A stretch of 64,000 nucleotides of DNA from Harryflintia acetispora (GCA_004340125.1 SLUK01000001.1:1-64000); one strand, 5' to 3'. Shown: positions 16,974 through 25,712, counted from the stretch's first letter. The notes: a model not told the origin generated them from the letters alone. Numbers and translations are program-made.

Positions 16974-18353
16974 ATGCGCCGCTTCTTCGTGCAGGAGGAG
17001 AATGGGATCACCGAGGGCGTCATCTGGAAACAGCTGCTCATCTTCTTTTTCCCCATCCTGTTCGGCACCTTCTTCCAACAGCTCTACAACACGGTGGACG
17101 CCGTCATTGTCGGCCGCTTTGTGGGCACCGAGGCGCTGGCCGCGGTCGGCGGCAGCACCAGCGTGCTGATCAACCTCCTGGTCAACCTCTTCGTCGGGAT
17201 CTCCTCGGGCACCACGGTGGTGGTGGCCCAGCACTTCGGCGCGCAGAACCACGAGGCGGTCTCGCAGGCGGTACATACCTCCTTCGCGCTGGCCATCGTG
17301 GGCGGCGCGGGTCTGACGGTGCTCGGGATCGCGATCGCCCCGGCGGCGCTCGGCGCCATGGGCACTCCCGCCGACACGCTGGAGGGGTCGCTCACCTACA
17401 TCCGGGTCTACTTTTTGGGGATCATCGCCTCGTTCATCTACAACGTCGGCTCGGGGATCCTGCGCGCGGTGGGCGACACCAAGCGCCCGCTCTACTTTTT
17501 GATCGTGGCCTGCCTGTGCAACATCGTTTTGGACGTCGTCTTCGTCGTCTTCCTGCGTCTGGGGGTGCTGGGGGTGGCGATCGCCACCCTGATCTCGCAG
17601 ATTGTGAGCGCCGTACTGGTGGTCTTCGCGCTGCTCACCTCCACCCAGTCCTTCCATCTGTTTATCAAGCAGATCCGCTTTACCGGCCCCGTGCTGCGGC
17701 ATGTCCTGAGCGTCGGGCTGCCCGCGGGGATCCAGTCCGATATGTACGCCATTTCGAACATCCTCATCCAGTTTTGCATCAACTCCTTCGGCACCAGCAC
17801 CGTCGCCGCCTGGGCCGCCTTCGGCAAGGTGGACAGCCTGTACTGGATGATCAGCGGCGCCTTCGGGATCTCGATCACCACCTTCGTGGGGCAGAATTTC
17901 GGCGCGCGCAAGTATGATAGAATCAAGCGCAGCGTGCGGGTGTGCCTGGGGATGTCGTTCGGCACCACCGCGCTGATGAGCGTGCTGATGTGCCTGCTCT
18001 CCCGCTTCCTGCTGATGATGTTCACCGCCGACAGCGAGGTGCTACGCATCGGGATGGAGATCATGTGGATCCAGGTGCCCTTCTACTTCACCTACGTGTG
18101 CATCGAGGTGCTTTCGGGCGCCATCCGCGGGACCGGCGACTCGCTGATCCCCATGCTGATGACCTGTACGGGCATCTGCGTCATGCGGGTGGTCTGGATC
18201 TTCTGCGTGCTCCCCTTCAGAAGGGAGCTGAGCACGGTGGTGGCCAGCTATCCCATCACCTGGGCGATCACCTCCCTGCTCTTCATCGCCTACTACCTGC
18301 AGGGGGGCTGGCTGCGCCGGCGCATAGCGAAGCAGGGGCCGGCGCATGAATAA
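16974..18353 (+). CDS. MATE family efflux transporter
   Basis: A 459-aa, 12-TM multidrug and toxic compound extrusion protein. Conserved pieces: FPILFGTFFQQLYNTVDAVIVGRFVGTEALAAVGG in the first two helices and its pseudo-repeat in the second half (VGLPAGIQSDMYAISNILIQF; FGKVDSLYWM). Proteins of this family use Na+ or H+ gradients to export cationic drugs or metabolites. Although the frame is open far upstream, ATG 16974 is the start: AAAGGAGG lies just before it and a consensus promoter 58 bp upstream. Its last 8 nt overlap the TraX-like gene. Confidence 0.93.
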   Translation: MRRFFVQEENGITEGVIWKQLLIFFFPILFGTFFQQLYNTVDAVIVGRFVGTEALAAVGGSTSVLINLLVNLFVGISSGTTVVVAQHFGAQNHEAVSQAVHTSFALAIVGGAGLTVLGIAIAPAALGAMGTPADTLEGSLTYIRVYFLGIIASFIYNVGSGILRAVGDTKRPLYFLIVACLCNIVLDVVFVVFLRLGVLGVAIATLISQIVSAVLVVFALLTSTQSFHLFIKQIRFTGPVLRHVLSVGLPAGIQSDMYAISNILIQFCINSFGTSTVAAWAAFGKVDSLYWMISGAFGISITTFVGQNFGARKYDRIKRSVRVCLGMSFGTTALMSVLMCLLSRFLLMMFTADSEVLRIGMEIMWIQVPFYFTYVCIEVLSGAIRGTGDSLIPMLMTCTGICVMRVVWIFCVLPFRRELSTVVASYPITWAITSLLFIAYYLQGGWLRRRIAKQGPAHE

Positions 18354-19095
18354 GAAAACGCTGACCGGGAACGAGCTCAAGGCCGTCGCCATGATTGCCA
18401 TGACCGCCGATCACGTCATAAGCATCTTATATCCGGGCTATCCGGCAAACTGGTGGATCGTCCTGCTGCACATCATCGGCAGAATGGCGGCGCCCATCTT
18501 TTGGTTTTTTGTCGCCGAAGGCTACCATTACACGCACGACCAAAGAAAATACGCGGCGCGATTGCTCGCCTTCGCGGTTGTGGGGCATTTTGCCTACAAT
18601 TTCGCCTTCGGCATCCCGTTCATCCCGTTTCAAACCTCCATATTCAATCAGACAAGCGTGATCTGGCCTTTGTTCTGGGGCCTGATCGCCCTCATCATCA
18701 ATGACAGCGGCAAGCTGAAAAAGTGGCAAAAAACCCTTTTGATTCTGATCATCGCGGTGATCACCTTCTGCTCGGACTGGAGCTGTATCGCCGTACTGGC
18801 AATTCTGGAAATTGGAACAAACCGTGGGAATTTTAAAAGGCAGATGCTGGGCATGATGAGCTGGGTAGCGGTCTATGCCGTGGTCTATGCCGTTTTCATC
18901 AACCCGCTCTATGGCGCGATTCAGCTGTTCACGGCGCTGACGATCCCCCTGCTGGGCATGTATCATGGAGAACGCGGCAGCTGGAAGGGGATGAAATGGT
19001 TTTTCTACGCATATTATCCCCTTCATTTAATTGTCTGCGGATTGATCCGCATAGCGGCGCATGGAAACGTGGGCGTCATGATCGGCGGCCGGTAG
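18346..19095 (+). CDS. TraX family membrane protein
   Basis: A 249-aa membrane protein with about seven to eight hydrophobic segments. It shows the TraX-family N-terminus: LTGNELKAVAMIAMTADHVISILYPG, then LHIIGRMAAPIFWFFVAEGYHYTHDQRKYAARL. TraX acetylates the N-terminus of F pilin in plasmids; chromosomal Firmicute members are of unknown role, possibly acyltransfer at the membrane. ATG with a GGGGCCGG run before it; 8-nt overlap with the MATE gene suggests co-translation. Base composition is slightly more AT-rich than the MATE gene. Confidence 0.88.
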   Translation: MNKKTLTGNELKAVAMIAMTADHVISILYPGYPANWWIVLLHIIGRMAAPIFWFFVAEGYHYTHDQRKYAARLLAFAVVGHFAYNFAFGIPFIPFQTSIFNQTSVIWPLFWGLIALIINDSGKLKKWQKTLLILIIAVITFCSDWSCIAVLAILEIGTNRGNFKRQMLGMMSWVAVYAVVYAVFINPLYGAIQLFTALTIPLLGMYHGERGSWKGMKWFFYAYYPLHLIVCGLIRIAAHGNVGVMIGGR

Positions 19096-19134
19096 CTTTC
19101 CCCGCCGGATCACCACCGAAGGAGGCTTCCTGTA

Positions 19135-19716
19135 ATGAACGACTGCACCTTCCGCCTGGTAAGGAGCGAGGACGTCCCGGAAATCCTGTCCATCTATGCG
19201 CCGTATGTGCGGGACACGGCGATCACCTTTGAATACGAGCCGCCCTCCCTGGCGGAGTTTCAAAGGCGGGTAGCGGATATTTTTGCCGAATATCCCTACG
19301 TCGTCTGCCGGTCCGGGCAGAGGGTGATCGGCTACGCCTACGCCCACCGGCACATGGAGCGGGCGGCGTACCAGTGGAACGCGGAGCTGTCCGTCTACCT
19401 CGACCGGGGATTCCACGGGCGCGGGATCGGCAGGCGGCTGTACGAAATCCTGATTGGAATCCTCCGGCTGCAAAATGTGAAAAATGTTTACGGCGGGGTC
19501 ACCTCCCCCAACGAAAAGAGCGAACGGCTGCACGAAGCCCTCGGCTTTGCAAGGCTGGGGACGTATCACAATGCCGGCTACAAGTGCGGCGGGTGGCACG
19601 ACGTGTCCTGGTTTGAAAAATCCATCGGCGAACACGGGGATGAGCCCGCCCCCTTCGCCCCCATTCAAACGCTCGACGACGCCCTGATCGAGAAAATATT
19701 GAGCGGGCGCGCCTGA
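19135..19716 (+). CDS. GNAT acetyltransferase, phosphinothricin-acetyltransferase-like
   Basis: A 193-aa GNAT protein. The start FRLVRSEDVPEILSIYAPYVRDTAITFEYEPPS matches the phosphinothricin/methionine sulfoximine N-acetyltransferase subgroup, with the substrate-site F-E-x-x-x-P-S segment. The acetyl-CoA motif is VYLDRGFHGRGIGRRLYE (near residue 86), and a C-terminal GGWHDVSWFEKS segment is also typical. It could detoxify amino-acid-like inhibitors or acetylate another amine. RBS GGAGG eight bases before ATG. Followed by a strong bidirectional terminator. Confidence 0.87.
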   Translation: MNDCTFRLVRSEDVPEILSIYAPYVRDTAITFEYEPPSLAEFQRRVADIFAEYPYVVCRSGQRVIGYAYAHRHMERAAYQWNAELSVYLDRGFHGRGIGRRLYEILIGILRLQNVKNVYGGVTSPNEKSERLHEALGFARLGTYHNAGYKCGGWHDVSWFEKSIGEHGDEPAPFAPIQTLDDALIEKILSGRA

Positions 19717-19744
19717 TCCTTCGCCGGGCCCGCCAGACCCAGCG

Positions 19745-19791
19745 AAAAGCCGTGGCCGCCCCTCCCTTTGGGAGGGGCGGCCACGGCTTTT
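19745..19791. terminator. Bidirectional terminator
   Basis: A roughly 20-bp stem (AAAGCCGTGGCCGCCCCTCCC and its complement, TTTG loop) with A-run on the left and TTTT on the right, between converging genes. Confidence 0.88.
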
Positions 19792-19797
19792 ATCGGG

Positions 19798-19974
19798 CTA
19801 TTTAAACTGGTTGGTGCGCCCGTCGTATTCATAACCGATCCCGCGCAGGGTGTCGCGCAGGCGGCCCTCGTCAATGCCGCACTCCTCGCACAGCGCGCCG
19901 AGATTTGGATAATAATCCCGCAGCCTGGTGTTGATCACCCCCAGCAGGATCACCGGATCCTTTGGCAGCTGCAT
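19798..19974 (-). CDS. DUF4250 family small protein
   Basis: A 58-aa protein beginning MQLPKDPVILLGVINTRLRD and ending YEYDGRTNQFK, the conserved ends of the DUF4250 family. It contains a Cys-x-x-Cys pair (LCEECGID). Function unknown; the predicted fold is a small helical domain resembling a helix-turn-helix. ATG 19974 is chosen over the GTG three codons earlier because GGGGAGG sits eight bases before it. Standalone gene. Confidence 0.85.
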   Translation of the reverse strand: MQLPKDPVILLGVINTRLRDYYPNLGALCEECGIDEGRLRDTLRGIGYEYDGRTNQFK

Positions 19975-20024
19975 GCGGATCACCTCCCCGTTTTATCCTG
20001 TGCCCGCCGGCGGGGTATTATGCT

Positions 20025-23000
20025 CTAAAACAGGCTCATCTGCCGCCCGAGCTCCAGCGCGCGGCGGCGCACCTCGGCTTTCCCCCGCACGCAGGGCCCG
20101 TCGGGCAGGCGGGGTAAAAATTCGGACGGCTCGCCGCTGTAGAGGACGAGCAGCTCGTCCTTCGCCCGGGTCAGCCCCACATAGAAGAGCCGGCGCTCCT
20201 CCGCCATATCGCAGTCCTTCCCTTTTAAGGGCAGCAGGTCCTTCTGCGCTCCGCACAGGAAGACCACCGGGAATTCCAAGCCCTTGGCCCCGTGCAGGGT
20301 GGAAAGATGCACCGCGTCCGGGGCATAGGCCCGGCCGCCGCTGCGCACCACGTCGCTCTCCCGCCCAAGCGCGAGGTTTAAAAGGAAATCTTCCAGCGTC
20401 TCGTAGAGCACCGCCGTGTTCTGCAGCCGCTCGAGCGCGGGATCAAAGATTTCCCGGCTGCGGCACCACAGCTCGAGCAGCGCGTCCGGGCGGCCCTTTC
20501 CGATCAGGGGGGCGAAGCGGGCGATCAGCTCCGCCAGGGCGCCCCCCTCCTCCTCGCCCTGCAGCAGGAGCGCCAGGCGCTCGGGGGTTTGCTCGCCCAT
20601 GCGGTAGCGCCCGATAATCCCGTCGGCGCCCATGCTCTCGGCACGCAGCCAGCCGCGCAGGGACAGCAGGTCGTGCGGTTCCCAAAGGTAGCGCAAAAAG
20701 TCCAGCACCCGGCGCACCGGCTGCTCGGCGAGCAGTCCGTCCCGCCCCGCGACGACATAGGGAATCCCCTCCTTTTGCAGGCATTCCTCGATCAAAGCGG
20801 CCTGGCGATGGGTGCGGTAGAGCACCCCGATGTCCGAAAAACTGAGGTTCTCCCGGCTCTGTCCCTCCTTGGCGCCGTGCGCCTCGAGCATGTCCACGCC
20901 GCCGACCATCCGGCCGATCTCCTTGGCGATAAAGATCGCCTCGGAATAGGGATCCTCGGCCTTTAAAATGCGCACTTGCTCCCCGCTCTGGCGCTGCGGC
21001 CAAAGCCCGCGGGGCGGGCCGTCCGCCTCGATGAGCGGCAGTGCCGCGCCGAGAATCTCAGGGGTCGAGCGGTAGTTTTGGCGCAGCCGCACGGTGAGCG
21101 CGCCGGGGCGCTCCTGCAAAAAACGCTCGAAGCAGCGCGCCGAGGAGCCGCGGAAGCCGTAGATCGACTGATCCGGGTCCCCGATGGCAAAAATGCTCTT
21201 CGATTTCTGCCCCCAGCACTCGATCAGCCGGTACTGGGTGTCGCTGATGTCCTGGAACTCGTCGATCAGCAGATGGGTAAACCGGCTGTGCAGCTTCTTC
21301 GCCTGCCGCTCGTCCCCGAAGAGGGCCAGCGCGCGCAGCAGGATGTCGTCGTAATCCATCGCGCCGTACTGCGCGAGCGCGGCACAGTAGTCCTCAAAAA
21401 CTCCGTCCGGCAGGGCATGCTTTTCCGGAAGGCCGTTTTTGCGCCGCGAGATGGCGTCGAGCAGGTCGCGGGCCTTCCCCTTGATCCCACGCACCCTTAA
21501 AATGTCCTCCACGAGGCCGAGCGCGCCGTATTCGTCCACCACCGCCGGGCGCTCAGTCTGTGGGATCAGCCCGAGCGAGATGGAATGGAAGGTGCCGATC
21601 TGCAAGGCATTCGCCGCCCGCTTCCCGAGCGTCTTTTGCAGCCGCTGCCGCATCTCCCCGGCCGCCTTGTTGGTAAAGGTGACGGCGGTGATCTCAGAGG
21701 GCTTCGCCCCCCGCTGCCCGATCAGCTCAGCCACCCGCCCGACGAGGGTGCGCGTCTTCCCGGTTCCGGGCCCCGCGATCACTGCCACCGCGGGAGCGGC
21801 GCTCGCGGCCGCCTCATGCTGCTCGGCGCTGAGCCCCTCGGGCCCCGGCGCTTCCCTGGCTGCCGCTTCCTTTGCCGCCGGGCGCGGCTCCGGCGTGTGC
21901 TCCCGTTTCTTTGGGGGCGCGGCGGCCTCCTCCCCGAAAAAGAAGAGCTGGCCGGTGAGCAGGCCGCGCTCGTGCTCGCTGAGGATCTGTACCCGTCCGT
22001 ACTCCCCGTCGTAGCCGGGCCGCACCTCGACTTGCCCCGCGCGCAGGCGGCGCACCCCCTCGGCGACATAGCCGCCCGCGCACCGCTCGATCTCCCCGAT
22101 CGGCGTCTCCCTCAGGATCTGAAACTCCGGCCCGAGCTGGCGCAGCAGGTAGTCATATTGCTTTTGCACCCGCACGCTGCCGCTGCCAAGGCCGGTGGAG
22201 GCCGCGATCACCTCGGGCAGCGGCACCAGGCTCTCGAAGGGCTTGGCTGCGGCGGGACGGTACCCCTCGGGCCGGTCCGCCAGCTCCTCGACCCGGTGGA
22301 GCACCCCCACCGTGATCCTGCTGCCGCAGACCGGGCAGCGCCCGCCCTGCTCGCCGGTCTCGGCCGGGCGCAGGCAGACGCCGCATTTGCGGTGCCCGTC
22401 GTAATGGTACTTCCCCTCCTCGGGGAAAAATTCGATGGTGCCGTAAAAGCCCTCGTGCCGCTCGCCGCCGATCGCTTGCCGCAGCGCGGGGTAGCTCATA
22501 GGGCAGGTGAGGAGGTTGCATTCCCGCCCGAGCTTTTGCGGAGAGTGGGCGTCCGAATTGGAGACGAGCAGGTAACGGTCCAAAGCACTCAGCCTCCAGT
22601 TCATCGGCGGGTCGGAACTGAGCCCCGTCTCGAGCGCATGGATTTCTCCTGTCAGGTCCCCGAAGCATTCCTCGATGGTGTCAAACCCCGAATAGGCCCC
22701 AAAGAGGGAGAAGTGCGGCGTCCAGATGTGCGCCGGGATAAAGACTGCCTCGGGGCAGACGTCCAGCGTGATTTCCAACAAGTCCTGGCTGCTCAGCCCC
22801 AGGATCGGCCGCCCGTCCGAATGCAGGTTGCCGATCGCCTCCAGCCTGTGCGAGAGGGACGCGGCTGCTTCCAGCGAGGGGAGCAGGATGAGGTTATGGA
22901 CCTTGCGCACCCGCCCGCCCTGCTTATAGATCGAGCTGATCTCCCCGCTGACGACGAAGCGCGGCTCCTCCCCCTCGCCCGCGACCCCGGCCGGCAGGCG

Positions 23001-23207
23001 GTATTCCTCCCTCAGGGTATAGAGCCCCTCCTCGGCGGGGCGCAGTTTTTCGTAAAGCTCCGCCCGCCAGCCCGGGTGGGTGAAGTCCCCGGTGCCCAAA
23101 AGGTGGATCCCCTTGCGCCGCGCGTGGCGATCCAGCGCCTCGGGCGCACAGTCCCGGCTGGTGGCCCGCGCGTAGTGGGAGTGGATATGTAAATCTGCGA
23201 TCAGCAT
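20025..23207 (-). CDS. PHP-domain / UvrD-family helicase fusion protein
   Basis: A 1060-aa two-part protein. Residues 1-380 form a PHP-like phosphoesterase (LIADLHIHSHYARATS with metal-binding His, GTGDFTH, SNSDAHS) with an inserted zinc-ribbon (CGVC...CPVC near 275-300). Residues 480-1060 are a superfamily 1 helicase: Walker A GPGTGKT, AVTFTNKAAGEM, LIDEFQDISDTQY, LRQNYRST, LHGAKGLEFPVV, GLTRAKDEL. It is known in Clostridia as a TIGR00375-type protein joined to UvrD. A nuclease/helicase role in DNA repair is the reasonable inference. AAGGAG lies seven bases before ATG. Single gene. Confidence 0.9.
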   Translation of the reverse strand: MLIADLHIHSHYARATSRDCAPEALDRHARRKGIHLLGTGDFTHPGWRAELYEKLRPAEEGLYTLREEYRLPAGVAGEGEEPRFVVSGEISSIYKQGGRVRKVHNLILLPSLEAAASLSHRLEAIGNLHSDGRPILGLSSQDLLEITLDVCPEAVFIPAHIWTPHFSLFGAYSGFDTIEECFGDLTGEIHALETGLSSDPPMNWRLSALDRYLLVSNSDAHSPQKLGRECNLLTCPMSYPALRQAIGGERHEGFYGTIEFFPEEGKYHYDGHRKCGVCLRPAETGEQGGRCPVCGSRITVGVLHRVEELADRPEGYRPAAAKPFESLVPLPEVIAASTGLGSGSVRVQKQYDYLLRQLGPEFQILRETPIGEIERCAGGYVAEGVRRLRAGQVEVRPGYDGEYGRVQILSEHERGLLTGQLFFFGEEAAAPPKKREHTPEPRPAAKEAAAREAPGPEGLSAEQHEAAASAAPAVAVIAGPGTGKTRTLVGRVAELIGQRGAKPSEITAVTFTNKAAGEMRQRLQKTLGKRAANALQIGTFHSISLGLIPQTERPAVVDEYGALGLVEDILRVRGIKGKARDLLDAISRRKNGLPEKHALPDGVFEDYCAALAQYGAMDYDDILLRALALFGDERQAKKLHSRFTHLLIDEFQDISDTQYRLIECWGQKSKSIFAIGDPDQSIYGFRGSSARCFERFLQERPGALTVRLRQNYRSTPEILGAALPLIEADGPPRGLWPQRQSGEQVRILKAEDPYSEAIFIAKEIGRMVGGVDMLEAHGAKEGQSRENLSFSDIGVLYRTHRQAALIEECLQKEGIPYVVAGRDGLLAEQPVRRVLDFLRYLWEPHDLLSLRGWLRAESMGADGIIGRYRMGEQTPERLALLLQGEEEGGALAELIARFAPLIGKGRPDALLELWCRSREIFDPALERLQNTAVLYETLEDFLLNLALGRESDVVRSGGRAYAPDAVHLSTLHGAKGLEFPVVFLCGAQKDLLPLKGKDCDMAEERRLFYVGLTRAKDELLVLYSGEPSEFLPRLPDGPCVRGKAEVRRRALELGRQMSLF

Positions 23208-23268
23208 TGTCTGGCTCCTTTCTTCCCGGAGTCGGGGCCCATGGGCTTACCGTCCTCCCGGCGGCCCC

Positions 23269-23829
23269 TTAAGCCTTCCGGGCGTTCATGCGGGCGATGA
23301 TTTCTGCCACCACTTTTGTCTTGGCGTCGGCATAGTCCTGTACGTATTTCCAGGTTTTTTGGGCAAGCTCCCGCTTGGTGCGCGCGTAGAGGTCCCGGTC
23401 GGCAGGGTGGCTTCGCAGCCAGTCGCGAAAGGCGAGCATACGCTCCGCCTCCTCGCAGCCGAGCGAAAACACATGCAGGTTGACCGGAGGATTTGTGCCC
23501 TTAAACATCCTATGCCCGTACCAGTCCGGCTCCCGGATCCGGAAGATGTAGCCCGCGCGCTCGAGCAAGCCGGCATAGTCCTCCTCCCTGGCCGCGTTTT
23601 CGACCAGCAGCAGGATATCCAGGATCGGCTTCGCGCACAGTCCCGGCACCGACGTGGACCCCACATGTTCGACAGCAAGCGCACGCGGGCCCAGCGCGCC
23701 GCGAATTTTCTCCTCCTCGCGCCCGAACCCGGCGGGCCAGCTCTTGTCGTACTCGCACAGGCTGATCTGCCCGTTGTGCACCGTGGCGCCGCCGATGGTG
23801 ACCTTGTTTAAATACTCCTCCGTGCTCAC
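23269..23829 (-). CDS. GrpB family nucleotidyltransferase-like protein
   Basis: A 186-aa UPF0157/GrpB protein. The family core is clear: SLCEYDKSWPAGFGREEEKI, VEHVGSTSVPGLCAKPILDILL (nucleotidyltransferase-like G-S-T-S and D-x-L), then NLHVFSLGCEEAERMLAFRDWLRSHP. Family members are of uncertain biochemical role (dephospho-CoA-kinase-associated in some fusions). Upstream in-frame starts exist, but GTG 23829 has GGGGGAGGG six bases before it and a CATAAT -10-like box just upstream, which would place the earlier ATG outside the transcript. Confidence 0.8.
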   Translation of the reverse strand: MSTEEYLNKVTIGGATVHNGQISLCEYDKSWPAGFGREEEKIRGALGPRALAVEHVGSTSVPGLCAKPILDILLLVENAAREEDYAGLLERAGYIFRIREPDWYGHRMFKGTNPPVNLHVFSLGCEEAERMLAFRDWLRSHPADRDLYARTKRELAQKTWKYVQDYADAKTKVVAEIIARMNARKA

Positions 23830-23910
23830 AGTTGCCCTCCCCCTTATTATGATTTTCCTATCTTCCATCTTAGCACACCGGAGAGCTTCGCACAATGCCG
23901 GAGCGCCGCC

Positions 23911-23939
23911 TTGACAAAAGGGCGGCGCATGATTAAAAT
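23911..23939 (+). promoter_or_regulatory. Consensus promoter ahead of a short terminated leader
   Basis: TTGACA (23911-23916), 17-nt spacer, TAAAAT (23934-23939). Transcription would start near 23947, only a few bases before the terminator hairpin. Confidence 0.7.
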
Positions 23940-23950
23940 GAAGGAAGTGC

Positions 23951-24003
23951 AAAGGGGCACGCAGGGAAAGCGCAGGCTTTCCGGCGTGCTCCTTTATTTT
24001 TTT
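23951..24003 (+). terminator. Strong intrinsic terminator in the leader of the HisC-like gene
   Basis: A 12-bp outer stem (AAAGGGGCACGC / GCGTGCTCCTTT) stacked on a 7-bp inner stem (GGAAAGC / GCTTTCC), followed by ATTTTTTT. It starts within about 10 nt of the predicted transcription start and lies 130 nt before the next gene, so it is either an attenuator or the end of a tiny RNA. The remaining 24004-24131 holds no clear second promoter. Confidence 0.75.
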
Positions 24004-24131
24004 GAAGGGGCGGGATGGATCGCAAACGCGCCGTGTATGATAACGCGGGAGAGGGGCAAACTTTCGACTATGAAGGCTCCTCCGCTAACCTGGCCGCCCG
24101 CAAAACAGCCGATAGAAAGGATTGATGAACC

Positions 24132-25196
24132 GTGAGCAGATTTTTAATCGACCGCTTTCAGGGGATGGAGGGCTACCAGCTCGGCGAGCAGCCCAAGAAC
24201 CGGGAGTACATCAAGCTCAACGCCAACGAATCCCCTTTCCCGCCCTCGCCCCTGGTGCTCGCCTCGGTCACCGGGGAGCTCCAGCGCGCCCAGCGCCTCT
24301 ACCCCGATCCGGCCTGCACCGAAATCCGCCGGGAGGTCGCAAGGCTCTACGGTCTGCCGATGGAAAAGATCTTTTGCGACGCGGGGTCGGATGTGATCCT
24401 CGGTTACGCCATCCAGGCCTTCGGCGGCAGGGGGTGCCCCGTCTGCTTCCCGGACGTGACCTACAACTTTTATAAGGTTTGCTGCCGCACCTTCGGCGTT
24501 CCCTTTCACGAGGTGCCGCTACGCGAGGACTTTCAGCTCGCGGTCGAAGACTACCGGGGGCGCAGGGGCTGCGTCTTTATCCCCAATCCCAACGCCCCCA
24601 CCGGCCTGACGCTGACCCTGGAGCAGATTGAGCGGCTGCTCGCGCAGGATCGCGACCGCCTGGTGCTGATCGACGAGGCCTACGTCGATTACGGCAACGA
24701 GAGCTGCATCCCCCTCACCGTGCAATATGACAACCTTCTGGTGGTGCACACCCTCTCCAAGGCATATTCCCTGGCGGGCGCGCGCGTCGGCTTCGCGGTG
24801 GGCAGCGAAGCGGTGATCAAAGACCTTAACGCGCTCAAGGATTCCTTCAACCCAGACAGCATTTCCACCCTCTCTCATGCGGCGGGGGCCGCCGCGCTGC
24901 GGGACCAGGCGTATATGCGCCGGTGCGTGGGCGCTGTGATGGAGACCCGCGACTGGCTCAAAGAGGAGCTGCGTGCGCTCGGGTTCACCCTGACCGACTC
25001 GCACACCAGCTTCCTGCTCGCCTCCCCCAAGGGGATCAGCGCGCCGGAGTACGCCAAAAAATTGCGCGAGCGGGGGATCCTCATCCGCTACTACCCCCAG
25101 CCGAGGATCGATGGCTACGTGCGCATCTCGATCGGCAGCCGGGAGCAGATGGAGCACTTTTTACAGGCTACCAAAGAAATCCTCGCCGCGCTCTGA
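24132..25196 (+). CDS. hisC: Histidinol-phosphate aminotransferase-like enzyme
   Basis: A 354-aa class II PLP aminotransferase. Markers: YIKLNANESPFPPSP (HisC-type N-terminus), CDAGSDVILGYAIQAF, PNPNAPTGL, DEAYVDYG, and the Schiff-base lysine in HTLSKAYSLAGARVGFAVG near residue 213; the last third includes RGILIRYYPQPRIDGYVRISIGSREQ. It would convert imidazole-acetol phosphate to histidinol phosphate with glutamate, or act on aromatic amino acids, since HisC enzymes outside his operons are often dual. No other his gene is nearby. Start is GTG with AAAGGA upstream. It may be controlled by the leader terminator. Confidence 0.85.
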   Translation: MSRFLIDRFQGMEGYQLGEQPKNREYIKLNANESPFPPSPLVLASVTGELQRAQRLYPDPACTEIRREVARLYGLPMEKIFCDAGSDVILGYAIQAFGGRGCPVCFPDVTYNFYKVCCRTFGVPFHEVPLREDFQLAVEDYRGRRGCVFIPNPNAPTGLTLTLEQIERLLAQDRDRLVLIDEAYVDYGNESCIPLTVQYDNLLVVHTLSKAYSLAGARVGFAVGSEAVIKDLNALKDSFNPDSISTLSHAAGAAALRDQAYMRRCVGAVMETRDWLKEELRALGFTLTDSHTSFLLASPKGISAPEYAKKLRERGILIRYYPQPRIDGYVRISIGSREQMEHFLQATKEILAAL

Positions 25197-25206
25197 CGGC
25201 AGGCCG

Positions 25207-25372
25207 GGGAAACCCCTTGATAGGGTTTCCCCACGCAAAAACCTCCCACAGGGAGCTTTTTGCTCCCCTTCCTGATCTTTGGGAGGATTTGCGGCCGCGG
25301 GTGTCAGTACCCCGGAAAAGACCGCGGGCTCCGCCCGCACCCGCTCAAGGGTTGTAAACCCTTGAGAATCCC
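25207..25372 (+). repeat. Family A multi-hairpin interspersed repeat (copy 1)
   Basis: A string of stem-loops: GGGGAAACCC/GGGTTTCCCC, then CTCCCacaGGGAG, then GCGGGCtccGCCCGC and CTCAAGGGTT/AACCCTTGAG. The same order of stems with changed but still complementary sequences is seen at 36418 (reverse), 37598, 56949 (reverse) and 58007. No coding signal. The rest of the 25373-25531 gap contains smaller palindromes (GACGTCttaaaaGACGTC, TTTGGactCCAAAG). Confidence 0.75.
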
Positions 25373-25531
25373 AATCTTTTTTGAAGAGAGGGGCCCGACG
25401 TCTTAAAAGACGTCCGGGGAAGCGGCAGAGCTTTTCGGAATGAAAATTTTTTTCAGGTCCGAGAGGCGCGCCGCTCGCAGAGCGGGCATGCGCCCAACTG
25501 CCCTCTTTGGACTCCAAAGTCCGGATTGCGG

Positions 25532-25564
25532 AAAAGCGCGGTGGAAATTCCACCGCGCTTTTTT
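25532..25564. terminator. Orphan bidirectional terminator-like hairpin
   Basis: AAAAGCGCGGTGGA and complement with T6/A4 on the two sides. It is 336 nt beyond the preceding gene. A near-identical hairpin design follows ddh at 56897-56931, also next to a family A repeat. Confidence 0.7.
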
Positions 25565-25609
25565 GTGCGCAGCGTAAAGTGCCGTATTGTAAATGCTGAT
25601 CGACCAAAT

Positions 25610-25675
25610 GCGGGCTGGAAATTGCCGCCTCGCATACCGGTTTCCCGCGCGAATTGGGAGCGGCAGCCTGCCGCC
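25610..25675 (+). repeat. Family B GC-rich repeat unit
   Basis: One unit of the pattern GCGGGCTG, about 30 variable bases, CGCGAATTGGGAGCGGCAGC and a closing GCCGCC hairpin. The same unit occurs at 37741-37878 (two), 47858-48140 (array), 57046-57145 (reverse) and 58150-58290 (two). Confidence 0.7.
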
Positions 25676-25712
25676 CTTTTTCACAGTGGGGACACAATTT
25701 CTTTGGGGCGAG

